This document shows positions 54,723 through 64,000 of a stretch of 64,000 bases of DNA, in pieces. The notes under the pieces are model-generated. The model did no database searches. It saw nothing but the letters and a program-made list of their open reading frames with translations, and was not told the DNA's origin. The stretch comes from Trinickia sp. Y13. GTDB lineage: Bacteria > Pseudomonadota > Gammaproteobacteria > Burkholderiales > Burkholderiaceae. Position 1 is the first letter of the stretch; every line of letters starts with the position of its first letter. The stretch is from assembly GCF_029522115.1 (NCBI RefSeq), contig NZ_JAKWFK010000003.1, forward strand, positions 186,001 through 250,000, given 5' to 3'. Position numbers and translations under genes: made by a program.

Positions 54723-56111
54723 ATGACGCAATCGATCGAACAACTGTTTCAGCAAGACCGCGCGCACTTCATGCATCCGTCGACGCATGCCCACGATCAT
54801 GCAACGGGTGCCCTCGCGGGCAAGATCATTCGCGACGCCAAGGGCATTCGCATCGAAGACCATCAAGGCAAGCAATACATCGACGCATTCGCGGGCCTGT
54901 ATTGCGTCAACATCGGCTATGGCCGCACCGAGGTGGCCGAAGCGATGTACGAGCAGGCCAAAGCGCTCGCCTACTATCACACTTATGTGGGGCACTCGAG
55001 CGACGCGATCATCGAGCTCTCGTCGCGCATCATCGATTGGGCGCCCGTCGGGATGAAGAAGGTCTATTACGGCATGTCGGGTTCCGACGCCAACGAGACC
55101 CAAATCAAGATCGTCTGGTACTACAACAACGTGCTCGGCCGGCCGAACAAGAAGAAGATCATTTCGCGCGATCGCGGCTATCACGGCTCGGGCATCGTTA
55201 CCGGCAGCCTTACCGGCCTGCCGAGCTTTCATCAGCATTTCGACTTGCCGATCGATCGCGTCAAGCACACGGTGTGTCCGCATTGGTATCGGAAGGCGCC
55301 GGCCGGCATGGACGAGGCGCGCTTCGTCGCCTATTGCGTCGATGAACTCGAAAAGCTCATTGCACGCGAAGGCGCAGACACGATCGCCGCATTCATCGGC
55401 GAGCCGGTGATGGGCACAGGCGGCATCATCGTGCCGCCCGCGGGCTACTGGCCCGCGATTCAGGCCGTGCTGCGCAAGCACGACATCCTGCTGATCGCCG
55501 ATGAAGTGGTGTGCGGCTTCGGCCGCGTCGGCTCGAAGATGGGCTCGCAGCACTATGGCATCGAGCCGGATTTGATCACGATTGCGAAAGGTTTGACGAG
55601 CGCGTACGCGCCGCTCTCGGGCGTGATCGTCGGCGAGAAAGTGTGGGGCGTTATCGATCGAGGCTCGAAAGAGCACGGCGCGATGGGGCACGGTTGGACC
55701 TATTCGGGCCACCCCGTTTGCGCGGCGGCGGCGCTCGCAAACCTGCGCATCTTGGAGCGCGAAAATCTGACGCGCAATGCGACCGAGGTCGGCGGTTACC
55801 TGCTCGAACGCCTGCACGCCGAGTTCGACGCGCATCCGCTGGTGGGTGAAGTGCGGGGGGCCGGCATGCTGGCTGCGCTCGAATTCATGGCCGAGCGCGA
55901 CGCACGCACGCCGTTCGACGCCGCGCTCAAAGTGGGGCCGCGCGTTTCGGCCGCAGCGCTGCAGCGGGGGGTAATCGCGCGCGCGATGCCGCACGGCGAC
56001 ATCCTGGGCTTTGCGCCGCCGCTCGTCACGACGCGCGCCGAAGTCGACGAGATCGTCACGATCGTTAAACTGGCGGTCGACGAGGTTGCCGATCAGGTGG
56101 CGGCACGCTGA
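54723..56111 (+). CDS. doeD: Class III aminotransferase DoeD (2,4-diaminobutyrate transaminase)
   Basis: PLP transaminase of 462 residues that converts 2,4-diaminobutyrate to aspartate semialdehyde. Motifs: KKVYYGMSGSDANETQIKIV, the ISRDRGYHGSGIVTGSLTGL loop, LLIADEVVCGFGRVG (PLP ring contact), and LITIAKGLTSAYAPLSG with the Schiff-base Lys. AGGAG precedes the ATG. It is the last gene of the island; about 290 bases of non-coding DNA follow. Confidence 0.9.
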   Translation: MTQSIEQLFQQDRAHFMHPSTHAHDHATGALAGKIIRDAKGIRIEDHQGKQYIDAFAGLYCVNIGYGRTEVAEAMYEQAKALAYYHTYVGHSSDAIIELSSRIIDWAPVGMKKVYYGMSGSDANETQIKIVWYYNNVLGRPNKKKIISRDRGYHGSGIVTGSLTGLPSFHQHFDLPIDRVKHTVCPHWYRKAPAGMDEARFVAYCVDELEKLIAREGADTIAAFIGEPVMGTGGIIVPPAGYWPAIQAVLRKHDILLIADEVVCGFGRVGSKMGSQHYGIEPDLITIAKGLTSAYAPLSGVIVGEKVWGVIDRGSKEHGAMGHGWTYSGHPVCAAAALANLRILERENLTRNATEVGGYLLERLHAEFDAHPLVGEVRGAGMLAALEFMAERDARTPFDAALKVGPRVSAAALQRGVIARAMPHGDILGFAPPLVTTRAEVDEIVTIVKLAVDEVADQVAAR

Positions 56112-56397
56112 GCATCGGGCTAGGGAGCGCCTGCGCGCGTAGGCACTCCGGCGGGCTGGCTATGCCCGATCGTGCGCGTGGTAGCGGGGAAGACCGCCGT
56201 CTTCGCCGCCGCCCCACCGTTGTCACGGTCTTCCCCTTGCAGACGTTCGAAGCGCACCGTGGCTTTTCGCTGCTGCGGGTGCACGAGTGTTTCGCCGTCC
56301 GACGTTCTGCAGCAATAGTTACAAGTTTGAAATACGCCTATTGATTGCGCCGGGCTATAGTTCAATCCAACCACGCTACGCAATCAAAGGTGAATCC

Positions 56398-56745
56398 ATG
56401 AAGTCCGTTGCCCGTATCGTTTCGTTGGCCGCTGGCGCGCTGGCTATCGGCGCATCCTCAGCGGCGATGGCGAGAGTCGACATCGGCGTCAACATCGGCG
56501 TGCCCGCGCCGGTCTATGTGGCACCGGCTCCGGTTTATGCGCCGCCGCCGCCTCCCGTCGTTTATCAGCCTGCGCCCGTCTATGTGGCGCCGGCGATCAT
56601 CGTCGGCTGGCATGGCGACCGGTATTGGGACGGCGGGCGCTGGTGGGGCCGCGACGAATGGTATCGCCATCATCGCGGTTGGGATCACGACCACGGTCGT
56701 GGTCACGGATGGGGGCGCGGCGAGCATCGCGGGTGGAACCGCTGA
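56398..56745 (+). CDS. Small exported His/Gly/Pro-rich protein
   Basis: Protein of 115 residues with a signal peptide (VSLAAGALAIGASSAAMA, cleavage before RVDIGV). The mature part opens DIGVNIGVPAPVYVAPAPVY, is Pro/Val-rich, then contains VGWHGDRYWDGGRWWGR and ends in a His/Gly/Arg/Trp-rich tail. Small proteins of this pattern are common in Burkholderiales and have no established role; metal binding by the His-rich tail is only possible. It stands alone and is followed by the bidirectional terminator at 56872-56914. Confidence 0.75.
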   Translation: MKSVARIVSLAAGALAIGASSAAMARVDIGVNIGVPAPVYVAPAPVYAPPPPPVVYQPAPVYVAPAIIVGWHGDRYWDGGRWWGRDEWYRHHRGWDHDHGRGHGWGRGEHRGWNR

Positions 56746-56871
56746 CGGGCGGCGGCTCGCTTCGGCCTCCTGCGGTTTCGGTAATCGGTGCTCGGGCGGC
56801 CGCAACACACCTGCTAGACGACAGGCAATCAGGGAAGAGCGCTGGCGCACCTACACCGGACGCGCCGAACT

Positions 56872-56914
56872 AAAGAAAAACCGCCTCGGCGTGCGCCGCA
56901 GGCGGTTTTTCTTT
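56872..56914. terminator. Bidirectional rho-independent terminator
   Basis: A perfect 14-base inverted repeat (56872-56885 with 56901-56914), extended inwards by a second small stem, with A-rich and T-rich ends. It serves the small exported protein on the plus strand and fabI on the minus strand. Confidence 0.92.
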
Positions 56915-56970
56915 TATGGCGTGTGCGCGCGCTTTCAGGCGCGCGCCAACGCCGGCGGACGAGGACGCCC

Positions 56971-57765
56971 TTATTCGGCCGCTTCGCCCACCATGCCGCC
57001 GACGACGGCGTGAAAGCCGCTATCGACGTGCATGATCTCGGCCGTCACGCCGCTCGCGAGGTCCGACAACAGAAAGGCGGCGGTATTGCCGACTTGCTCG
57101 ATCGTCACATTGCGCTTGAGCGGCGCGTTTTGCTCGACGAATTCGAGGATTCTGCCGAAGCCCTTGATCCCGCTGGCGGCAAGCGTCTTGATGGGACCGG
57201 CGGAAATGCCGTTGACGCGCACGCCCTTGGGGCCGACCGCGCCGGCCATGTAGCGCACGCATGCTTCGAGCGCGGCCTTGGCGACGCCCATCGTGTTGTA
57301 GTTCGGGATGACGCGCTCGGCGCCGAGGTACGAGAGCGTGAGCAGCGACGCGTTCTCCGACAGCATCGGCAGCGCCGCCTTTGCGAGGGCGGGGAAGCTA
57401 TAGGCCGAGATATCGTGAGCGATGCGAAAGTTTTCACGCGTCATGCCTTCGAGGAAATCCCCGGCGATCGCCTCGCGCGGCGCGAAGCCGATCGAATGAA
57501 CGAGACCGTCGAGCTTGGGCCAGTGCTGCCCCAGCGAGGCGAAGAGCGCGTCGATTTGCGCGTCGTCGGCCACGTCGCAAGGAAACACGAGTTCGCTGCC
57601 GAATTCAGCGGCGAATTCGACGATGCGGTCCTTGAAGCGATCGCCGACATACGTGAAGGCGAGTTCCGCGCCTTCGCGCTTGCAAGCTTGCGCGATGCCG
57701 TAGGCGATCGAGCGGTTCGACAGCAGACCGGTCAGCAAAATGCGTTTTCCAGCGAGAAAGCCCAT
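56971..57765 (-). CDS. fabI: Enoyl-[acyl-carrier-protein] reductase (NADH) FabI
   Basis: Last reduction step of each fatty-acid elongation cycle. It has 264 residues of the short-chain dehydrogenase type: [20 protein letters not shown] binds [24 protein letters not shown] followed by AKAALE contains the Tyr-x6-Lys catalytic pair, and [17 protein letters not shown] follows. AGGAG lies five bases before the ATG at 57765; the upstream in-frame extension is not homologous. It diverges from the yejA-like gene. Confidence 0.96.
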   Translation of the reverse strand: MGFLAGKRILLTGLLSNRSIAYGIAQACKREGAELAFTYVGDRFKDRIVEFAAEFGSELVFPCDVADDAQIDALFASLGQHWPKLDGLVHSIGFAPREAIAGDFLEGMTRENFRIAHDISAYSFPALAKAALPMLSENASLLTLSYLGAERVIPNYNTMGVAKAALEACVRYMAGAVGPKGVRVNGISAGPIKTLAASGIKGFGRILEFVEQNAPLKRNVTIEQVGNTAAFLLSDLASGVTAEIMHVDSGFHAVVGGMVGEAAE

Positions 57766-57875
57766 GAATTCTCCTAGCGTTGTCAGTGCCGGGCGCCATG
57801 CGCGCAAGCGCCGCACAGCGGTGGCGGGTATCGGTTTGGGTAGAATTCTCTCACATTGGCACTTATGATCATCCG

Positions 57876-59783
57876 ATGACGGTGACGACGACTCTAGGCC
57901 GGCGCCCGCTTGCGCCACGAAACACACGCGTGCGCCTCGCTTGGCGTCTGCTGTGCGCATGCTGGCTTGCGTGGGCATTGGGCTTGGCGCGCCCGGCCAT
58001 GGCGGTCTATGCCATCGCCCAATTCGGCGAACCCAAGTACCCGGCCGGGTTCAAGCATTTCGATTACGTCAATCCGCAGGCGCCCAAAGGCGGCACGCTC
58101 GTGCTGGCGAATCCGAACCGGCTCACGAGCTTCGACAAGTTCAATCCGTTCACGATGCGCGGCAATCCGGCGCCCGGCATCGAGATGCTGTTCGAAAGCT
58201 TGACGACGGGCAGTTCCGACGAAGTGGCCTCCGCCTACGGGCTGCTCGCCGACGATATCCGTGTCGCGCCCGATCGCCTCTCGGTCACGTTTCATCTGAA
58301 CCCTCGCGCGCGTTTCTCGAACGGCGATCCCGTCACGGCCGAGGACGTCAAATACTCCTTCGACACACTCAAGAGCGCCCAGGCCGCACCGCAGTTCTCG
58401 GTGTTTTACGGCGACATCGCGCGCGCCGTCGTCGTCGATGCCGCCACGGTCCGCTTCGAATTTCGTCAGCCCAACCGGGAACTGCCGCTGATCGCGGGCG
58501 GCGTGCCAATCTTCTCGCACAAGTGGGGGCTGCGGCCCGACGGCACGCGTATCCCATTCGATCAGCTCGCCTTCGAGCAGCCGATCGGCAGCGGGCCGTA
58601 CATCATCGATCACTACGATACGGGCCACACGATCACCTATCGGCGCAACCCGTCGTATTGGGGCGCCGCGCTGCCCGTGCGGGTCGGCACGGGCAACTTC
58701 GATCGCATCACCTATAAGCTTTACGCCGACAGCACCGCTCGGCTCGAAGCCTTCAAGGCAGGCGAATACGATGCGCTCGTGGAGTACATCGCGCGCAATT
58801 GGGCGCGGCGCGATGTGGGCAAGCGTTTCGACGACGGTGAACTGATCAAGCGCGAGTTCCGCCAGCACAACGGGGCCGGCATGCAAGGCTTCGTGATGAA
58901 CTTGCGACGTCCGCTGTTCCAGGACGTGCGCGTGCGCCAAGCGCTCGATCTCGCGTTCGACTTCGAATGGCTGAACCGGCAGTTGTTCTTCGGCGGCTAC
59001 ACGCGGCTCGACAGCTATTTCTCCGATAGCGCGCAACAAGCGACCGGCATGCCCAGCGAGGGCGAGCTTGCGATTCTGAACCCGTTGCGTGCTCAACTGG
59101 ATCCGGCGGTGTTCGGGCCGATGACGGTGCAGCCGAGCACGGATCCGCCCGGCTCGCTGCGGGCCAATCTGCTCAAAGCGCGCGCGCTGCTGGCCCAAGC
59201 AGGCTGGCACTACCGCGACGGCGCGCTGCGCAACGCACAGGGACAACCGTTTCGCTTCGAGATTCTCGACGATTCGGGGGCGGCGATGGCCCCTGTCGCA
59301 AGCGTCTACATTCGCAACCTGAAGAAGCTCGGCATCGAAGCGAACTTTCGCACCGTCGACTTTGCGTTGATTCAAAAGCGCTTCGATACGTTCGACTTCG
59401 ACATGACGTCGCTGCGCTACCCGGACGTGCAAGTCCCGGGGACCGAGCAGGTGTCGCGCTTCGGCAGCAAATCCGCCGACGAGCAAGGCTCGGACAACCT
59501 GATGGGATTGAAGTCGCCGGCCGTCGATGCAATCTTGCGTACGCTCGTGCATGCGCAGACGAGAGCGCAACTCGTCGATGCGGCGCGCGCGCTCGATCGC
59601 GTGCTGATGCACGGCTATTACGTCGTGCCGCAGTGGTTCAGCACCACGCATCGCATCGCGTATAAGCATACGCTGCGGTATCCGGCCACGCTGCCGCTGT
59701 ACTATTCGGCGAGCGATTGGATCGTCTCGACGTGGTGGTTTGCGCCATCGTCGCCGGGCGGCAGCGGGGCCGCGGGGAACTAG
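57876..59783 (+). CDS. yejA: Peptide ABC transporter substrate-binding protein YejA-like
   Basis: Periplasmic binding protein of family 5, 635 residues. The signal peptide is in [20 protein letters not shown]. The mature part has [20 protein letters not shown] and [10 protein letters not shown], typical of YejA, plus [20 protein letters not shown] and [19 protein letters not shown]. In E. coli the YejABEF system imports peptides including microcin C. The ATG at 57876 was chosen because the signal peptide follows it. First gene of the yejABEF operon. Confidence 0.9.
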   Translation: MTVTTTLGRRPLAPRNTRVRLAWRLLCACWLAWALGLARPAMAVYAIAQFGEPKYPAGFKHFDYVNPQAPKGGTLVLANPNRLTSFDKFNPFTMRGNPAPGIEMLFESLTTGSSDEVASAYGLLADDIRVAPDRLSVTFHLNPRARFSNGDPVTAEDVKYSFDTLKSAQAAPQFSVFYGDIARAVVVDAATVRFEFRQPNRELPLIAGGVPIFSHKWGLRPDGTRIPFDQLAFEQPIGSGPYIIDHYDTGHTITYRRNPSYWGAALPVRVGTGNFDRITYKLYADSTARLEAFKAGEYDALVEYIARNWARRDVGKRFDDGELIKREFRQHNGAGMQGFVMNLRRPLFQDVRVRQALDLAFDFEWLNRQLFFGGYTRLDSYFSDSAQQATGMPSEGELAILNPLRAQLDPAVFGPMTVQPSTDPPGSLRANLLKARALLAQAGWHYRDGALRNAQGQPFRFEILDDSGAAMAPVASVYIRNLKKLGIEANFRTVDFALIQKRFDTFDFDMTSLRYPDVQVPGTEQVSRFGSKSADEQGSDNLMGLKSPAVDAILRTLVHAQTRAQLVDAARALDRVLMHGYYVVPQWFSTTHRIAYKHTLRYPATLPLYYSASDWIVSTWWFAPSSPGGSGAAGN

Positions 59784-59836
59784 TTCATCGCGGGCCGCGC
59801 GCCGGCTTCGCTTAGCTCATTTTCGGGTGCACGTAT

Positions 59837-60883
59837 ATGTGGAGTTACGTCCTCAAGCGACTGCTGCTAATGATTCCGACGCTGATCGGGGTGCTGACGC
59901 TGACTTTCGCCGTCATTCAGTTCGTACCGGGCGGCCCGGTCGAGCAAGCCGCCTATGAGCTTCGCAAGGGCGCGGTGCAGGAAGGGCAGGCAAGGCCCTT
60001 CGGTTTGCGCGCGAACTCGGGCGTGGACGCGCAGCAACTCGCTCAGCTCAAAGCGCTGTACGGTTTCGACAAGCCGCCGCTCACGCGCTACTGGTTGATG
60101 CTGTCGCGCTTCGCTCGCTTCGACCTGGGTCAGAGCTACTTCCATCATCAGAGCGTATGGTCGCTCGTCGTCTCGAAGCTGCCGGTATCGATTAGCATCG
60201 GGCTGTGGACGTTTTTCCTCACCTATTTGATATCGGTGCCGCTCGGCATCGCCAAGGCCGTGCGCAATGGTTCGCCGTTCGATCTCGCAACGAGCTTGAT
60301 CGTGCTCGTGGGCTATGCGATTCCCGGTTTCGTGTTGGGCGTATTGCTGCTCGTGCTGTTCGGCGGCGGCTCGTTCCTGCAGATCTTCCCGCTGCGCGGC
60401 TTGGTGTCGGACAACTTTGCGCAATTGAGCCTGGGCGGAAAGATTGCCGATTACCTTTGGCACATAACGCTGCCGGTGACGGCTTCGGTCGTCGGCAGCT
60501 TCGCCGTGGTGACGATGCTGACGAAGAATGCCTTTCTCGACGAAATCAAAAAGCAGTATGTGCTGACCGCGCGAGCGAAGGGTTTGAGCGAGCGGCGCGT
60601 GCTGTGGAAGCACGTGTTTCGCAATGCAATGCTGCCGCTCGTGGTGGGCTTTCCAGCGGCGTTCATCGGGGCGTTCTTCACGGGCAGCCTGTTGATCGAA
60701 ACGCTGTTCTCGCTAGACGGTTTGGGCCTGCTTTCCTATGAGTCCGTGGTGCGCCGCGACTATCCCGTCGTACTGGGCACGCTCTACATCTTCACGCTGA
60801 TCGGGCTCGCAACGAAGCTGTTGTCCGACCTGTGCTACGTCTGGGTCGATCCGCGTATTCAATTCGAACAATTGGAGCGTTAG
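59837..60883 (+). CDS. yejB: Peptide ABC transporter permease YejB-like
   Basis: Permease of 348 residues of the oligopeptide (DppB/OppB) class with six membrane segments. MWSYVLKRLLLMIPTLIGVL is the usual start, and the coupling loop reads YVLTARAKGLSERRVLWKHV followed by FRNAMLPL. FFTGSLLIETLFSLDGLGLL is characteristic. It lies 53 bases after yejA and two bases before the yejE TTG start. Confidence 0.92.
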   Translation: MWSYVLKRLLLMIPTLIGVLTLTFAVIQFVPGGPVEQAAYELRKGAVQEGQARPFGLRANSGVDAQQLAQLKALYGFDKPPLTRYWLMLSRFARFDLGQSYFHHQSVWSLVVSKLPVSISIGLWTFFLTYLISVPLGIAKAVRNGSPFDLATSLIVLVGYAIPGFVLGVLLLVLFGGGSFLQIFPLRGLVSDNFAQLSLGGKIADYLWHITLPVTASVVGSFAVVTMLTKNAFLDEIKKQYVLTARAKGLSERRVLWKHVFRNAMLPLVVGFPAAFIGAFFTGSLLIETLFSLDGLGLLSYESVVRRDYPVVLGTLYIFTLIGLATKLLSDLCYVWVDPRIQFEQLER

Positions 60884-60885
60884 CG

Positions 60886-61998
60886 TTGAATCACGTTAGC
60901 CCCCGTACCGGCGCAGACGCGCAACCGCGCAGCGCACTGCCGAGCGTTCTCGCTTCGCCTTCGCCGATGCGCCGCGTATGGCGGCGCTTCAAGGCGCAGC
61001 GCTTGGGCTATTGGAGCCTCGTGCTGTTCGTCGCCGCCTTTGCCGCGAGCCTCGCCGGGCCGTTATGGTCGAACGACAAGCCGCTCGTCGTTCGCTACGA
61101 CGGCAAGTTTTATTTCCCGATTGCCAAAACCTATCCGGAGACGCGCTTCGGGGGCGATTTCCCCACGCCGGCGGATTACCTCGACCCCTATGTGAAACAG
61201 CGCTTCTCGTTGCCCGGCAATTTTGCGTTATATCCGCCGAATCACTATTACTACGACACGCTCAACTACTTCTCGCGCGAGCCCAATCCCGCGCCGCCAT
61301 CGGCCGAGAATTGGCTCGGCACCGATTCTCAAGGCCGCGATGTGTTCGCACGACTCTTGTACGGCTTTCGCGTATCGGTCGAGTTCGCGTTGGTGCTGAC
61401 GTTGATCGGCAGCGTGCTCGGCATCGTCGCGGGGGCCGTGCAAGGGTATTTCGGCGGACGCATCGATATCGTGGGGCAGCGCCTGATCGAAATCTGGAGC
61501 TCGTTGCCCGAGCTCTACTTGCTGATCATTTTCGCGTCGATTTTCGAGCCTAGCTTCTTGCTGCTCATCGTCTTGCTGTCGCTGTTCGGCTGGATTGGAT
61601 TGGCCGACTACGTGCGCGCCGAATGTTTGCGCAACCGCACCCAGGACTATGTGCGCGCGGCGCGCGCCATGGGCCTATCGAATTGGCAAATCATTTGGCG
61701 CCACGTTTTGCCCAATAGCCTGACACCCGTCATCACGTTTCTGCCGTTCCGCATGAGCGGATCGATTCTCGCGCTGACGAGCCTCGATTTCCTCGGTCTG
61801 GGCGTGCCCGCGCCGACGCCCAGCCTTGGCGAATTGCTCGCGCAAGGGAAAGCGAATCTCGATGCCTGGTGGATTTCGCTCTCGACGTTCGGCGTGCTCG
61901 TCGTCACGCTGCTGCTGTTGACGTTCATGGGCGATGCGTTGCGCAATGCGCTCGACACGCGTATCGCCGACGCGATGCGCGCCGGAGGCAATCAATGA
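60886..61998 (+). CDS. yejE: Peptide ABC transporter permease YejE-like
   Basis: Permease of 370 residues of the DppC/OppC class. After the first membrane segment (GYWSLVLFVAAFAASLAGPL) comes a periplasmic loop of about 110 residues with VRYDGKFYFPIAKTYPETRF, which is typical of YejE. The coupling loop reads TQDYVRAARAMGLSNWQIIW. I propose a TTG start at 60886, with GGAG eight bases upstream in the yejB end; ATG 60967 is the alternative. The stop overlaps yejF (ATGA). Confidence 0.88.
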   Translation: MNHVSPRTGADAQPRSALPSVLASPSPMRRVWRRFKAQRLGYWSLVLFVAAFAASLAGPLWSNDKPLVVRYDGKFYFPIAKTYPETRFGGDFPTPADYLDPYVKQRFSLPGNFALYPPNHYYYDTLNYFSREPNPAPPSAENWLGTDSQGRDVFARLLYGFRVSVEFALVLTLIGSVLGIVAGAVQGYFGGRIDIVGQRLIEIWSSLPELYLLIIFASIFEPSFLLLIVLLSLFGWIGLADYVRAECLRNRTQDYVRAARAMGLSNWQIIWRHVLPNSLTPVITFLPFRMSGSILALTSLDFLGLGVPAPTPSLGELLAQGKANLDAWWISLSTFGVLVVTLLLLTFMGDALRNALDTRIADAMRAGGNQ

Positions 61999-63641
61999 GC
62001 GCCGCGTCGGCAGTTCCCCTCACGCCCTCGGACGCGTCGGCGTGCGCCGCGCCGCTGCTCGAACTCGAGCATCTGCGCGTTGCGTTCGGCGATACGGTCG
62101 CCGTGGACGATCTGACGTTTTCCATCGCGCAGGGCGAGCGCGTGGCGCTCGTCGGCGAATCGGGATCGGGCAAGACCGTGACTGCGCTCGCGATCCTGCG
62201 GCTGCTGCGCGATGCGCAAATCGGCGGCAGCATTCGCTTTGCCGGAGAGGATCTGCTCGGCAAAAGCGAGCGGGCCATGCAAGCGCTGCGCGGCTCCGAC
62301 ATCGCGATGATCTTCCAAGAGCCGATGACGGCGCTCAATCCGCTTTATACGATCGGCGAGCAGATTGCCGAGACGATCGTCGCGCATGAAGGCGTCTCGC
62401 CGCAGCAAGGCCGGTTACGGGCCGTGGAACTGCTGGCCCGCACGGGGGTGGCCGAGCCGGCCAAGCGCGTGCTGAGCTACCCGCATCAGCTCTCGGGAGG
62501 ACAGCGCCAACGCGCCATGATCGCAATGGCGCTGGCTTGCCGGCCGCGTCTGTTGTTGGCCGACGAACCGACCACGGCACTCGATGTGACGATTCGCGCA
62601 CAGATCGTCGATCTGTTGCTCGACATTCAGCGCGACGAAGCGCAAAAGCGCGGCATGGCCGTTTTGCTGATCACGCACGACCTCAATCTCGTGCGGCGCT
62701 TCGCCCAGCGCGTCGCGGTCATGGAGCGCGGTTTGCTCGTCGAAAGCGGGCCGGTCGAGCGCGTGTTCGAAGCGCCGCAGCACCCGTACACGCAGCGCTT
62801 GATCGCAAGCCGCCCGCAACGCAGCGTGACGCCGGTGCTGCCGATCGCGCCGGTGCTGATCGATGCCCGAGAAGTGTCCGTATCGTTTGCGACGCCCATG
62901 CCCGGCGTGCGCGGTTGGTTCCGCTCGGGCCGCTTCACAGCCGTATCGAGCGCGAGCGTCAACGTCAGACAAGGCGAGACGCTCGGCATCGTCGGCGAAT
63001 CGGGCTCGGGCAAATCGACGCTGGCAATGGCGCTGCTAGGGCTGCAGCGCACAGTCCAAGGCTCCATCGAGTTCCAAGGGCGGCCGCTCGCAAGCTACCG
63101 CGGCCGCGAGCAGACACAACTGCGCTCGAACATGCAGGTCGTGTTTCAAGATCCGTTCAGTTCGCTGTCCCCGCGTCAGACCATCGAGCGCATCGTCGGC
63201 GAAGGATTGGCGTTGCATCGTCCCCAATTGAATGCGACCGCGCGTCGCGAAAAGGTAATTGCCGTATTACGGGAAGTGGGGATCGATCGAGCGGCGCTGG
63301 CGCGGTATCCGCACGAATTCTCGGGCGGGCAGCGGCAGCGCATCGCGATCGCGCGCGCTTTGGTGTTGGAGCCGCGGCTGCTGGTGCTGGACGAGCCGAC
63401 CAGCGCGCTCGATGTCTCGATTCAGCAGCAGGTGCTGACGCTCCTGACGGCGTTGCAGCACAAATACAACCTCGGATTCGTTTTCATCAGCCATGATTTG
63501 GCCGTGATCGGCGCGATGGCTCACCGCGTGGCGGTCATGCAAAACGGGGCCATCGTGGAAAGCGGTGACGTAGAAAAAATCTTCTCGAATCCGGCCCATC
63601 CGTATACGCGAAAACTCCTCGCTGCGAGCCTGCAAGGGTAA
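61995..63641 (+). CDS. yejF: Peptide ABC transporter ATP-binding protein YejF-like (two ATPase domains)
   Basis: Protein of 548 residues holding two ABC ATPases in one chain. Domain 1: Walker [13 protein letters not shown], signature [15 protein letters not shown], Walker [15 protein letters not shown]. Domain 2: Walker [13 protein letters not shown], signature [15 protein letters not shown], Walker [15 protein letters not shown]. Each is followed by the C-terminal peptide-transporter motif ([20 protein letters not shown]). The start overlaps the yejE stop. Last gene of the operon. Confidence 0.93.
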   Translation: MSAASAVPLTPSDASACAAPLLELEHLRVAFGDTVAVDDLTFSIAQGERVALVGESGSGKTVTALAILRLLRDAQIGGSIRFAGEDLLGKSERAMQALRGSDIAMIFQEPMTALNPLYTIGEQIAETIVAHEGVSPQQGRLRAVELLARTGVAEPAKRVLSYPHQLSGGQRQRAMIAMALACRPRLLLADEPTTALDVTIRAQIVDLLLDIQRDEAQKRGMAVLLITHDLNLVRRFAQRVAVMERGLLVESGPVERVFEAPQHPYTQRLIASRPQRSVTPVLPIAPVLIDAREVSVSFATPMPGVRGWFRSGRFTAVSSASVNVRQGETLGIVGESGSGKSTLAMALLGLQRTVQGSIEFQGRPLASYRGREQTQLRSNMQVVFQDPFSSLSPRQTIERIVGEGLALHRPQLNATARREKVIAVLREVGIDRAALARYPHEFSGGQRQRIAIARALVLEPRLLVLDEPTSALDVSIQQQVLTLLTALQHKYNLGFVFISHDLAVIGAMAHRVAVMQNGAIVESGDVEKIFSNPAHPYTRKLLAASLQG

Positions 63642-63687
63642 TTCGTAGCAATTGTGACGGTACCCCGATTGTTTTTTTTAATTTGTT

Positions 63688-63716
63688 TTGACATTCGGTA
63701 ACTTCGTGGCTAGTAT
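63688..63716 (+). promoter_or_regulatory. Sigma-70-type promoter of the following gene
   Basis: A perfect -35 TTGACA at 63688-63693 and TAGTAT at 63711-63716, with a 17-base spacer in an AT-rich stretch. It lies about 50 bases before the ATG at 63767 and is one of the best promoters in the window. Confidence 0.8.
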
Positions 63717-63766
63717 CGTCCAAACTTTTCGCAGTTCACTGATTCTTAAGCAAAACCTACCGACCA

Positions 63767-64000
63767 ATGCAGCACCGATATTTTGCCCAGGCTTGTACGC
63801 GCGTCGTCGCCGGGATGTTCATTGGCGTGTTGATGACGGCAGCAGCCGGCGCGTTCGCAGAAGAAACCAACAATTCGCAGCAGATCGCTTCACCCGCCTC
63901 GGCTCAGATAGAGTCGAATGCGTCGTCTTCTTCACAGGCCTCTTCCTCGCAATCGTTAAACGTCACCAGCACCACGGGTCGCGCAAAGGCGTTCCTGTCG
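63767..64000 (+). CDS. Exported protein, 5' part only (possibly NlpC/P60 peptidase)
   Basis: An open frame of 78 codons starts at ATG 63767 and runs off the window. It has a signal peptide (VVAGMFIGVLMTAAAGAFA, cleavage before EETNNS) followed by a Ser/Ala/Gln-rich, unstructured stretch and then TTGRAKAFLS. No catalytic domain is reached. In Burkholderia relatives a C40-type peptidase often follows this transporter and begins in this way; this rests on memory only. The strong promoter at 63688-63716 supports the gene as real. Confidence 0.6.
   Translation, partial: MQHRYFAQACTRVVAGMFIGVLMTAAAGAFAEETNNSQQIASPASAQIESNASSSSQASSSQSLNVTSTTGRAKAFLS

Noticed and set aside
56124-56149. Hairpin after doeD as terminator
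   Set aside because: An imperfect 12-base stem exists but no T run follows on the plus strand, so I cannot support a rho-independent terminator.
57894-59669. 591-residue open frame antisense to yejA
   Set aside because: Lies wholly inside the well-supported yejA; no start signal or domain.

Overview
This window is a 64 kb high-GC piece of a Burkholderiales chromosome, most likely of the Burkholderia/Paraburkholderia/Trinickia type. The main reasons are gene order and content: pyrG-kdsA-eno-ftsB, trpS, dapA-bamC, cysS-(alkA-like)-accA-tilS-lysC-tRNA-Ser, and fabI followed by a yejABEF-type peptide transporter. This is inference from family knowledge; no database search was run.

1-34.9 kb is a dense housekeeping region. 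In order it holds: the 3' end of pyrG, kdsA, eno, ftsB; a small lipoprotein, hslO and a gamma-carbonic-anhydrase-like protein on the minus strand; a DUF455 protein, an alpha/beta hydrolase, a PHP phosphatase beside a YciO-like protein, a site-2 protease and trpS; a methyltransferase, dapA, bamC and a metallo-beta-lactamase-fold protein; an Ala-rich lipoprotein and a RoxA-like ribosomal oxygenase divergent from slyD; a metallophosphoesterase-like protein coupled to mutS; suhB and trmJ diverging; cysE; lpxH, two cyclophilins and a TPR protein on the minus strand; and cysS, a 3-methyladenine glycosylase, accA, tilS and lysC. A tRNA-Ser(GCT) with a clear promoter and terminator closes this part.

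34.9-39.8 kb is a looser, partly decayed segment. It contains a lone SGNH esterase, a frameshifted azlD remnant, a remnant of DNA polymerase X (start and C-terminal PHP piece only, in three frames), an unrecognised 178-residue protein, a two-domain kinase-like protein that overlaps it tail to tail, and about 870 bases with no gene I can support. It ends at a 1166-residue pyruvate carboxylase.

43.5-56.1 kb is a nearly complete ectoine/5-hydroxyectoine uptake and breakdown island: ehuBCDA on the minus strand, enuR divergent from it, then eutB-eutC-doeA-doeB-doeX and doeC-doeD. Compatible solute is taken up by EhuABCD. EutB/EutC act on hydroxyectoine. DoeA opens the ring, DoeB deacetylates, DoeD transaminates and DoeC oxidises to aspartate. 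EnuR and DoeX are the likely regulators. A perfect 14-base palindrome sits just before eutB, and an imperfect copy lies in the ehuB-enuR gap; I propose these as EnuR operators. No eutA is present.

56.4-64 kb returns to core genes: a small secreted His/Gly/Pro-rich protein, fabI on the minus strand, the yejABEF-like transporter, and the start of a secreted protein that runs off the window behind a good sigma-70-type promoter.
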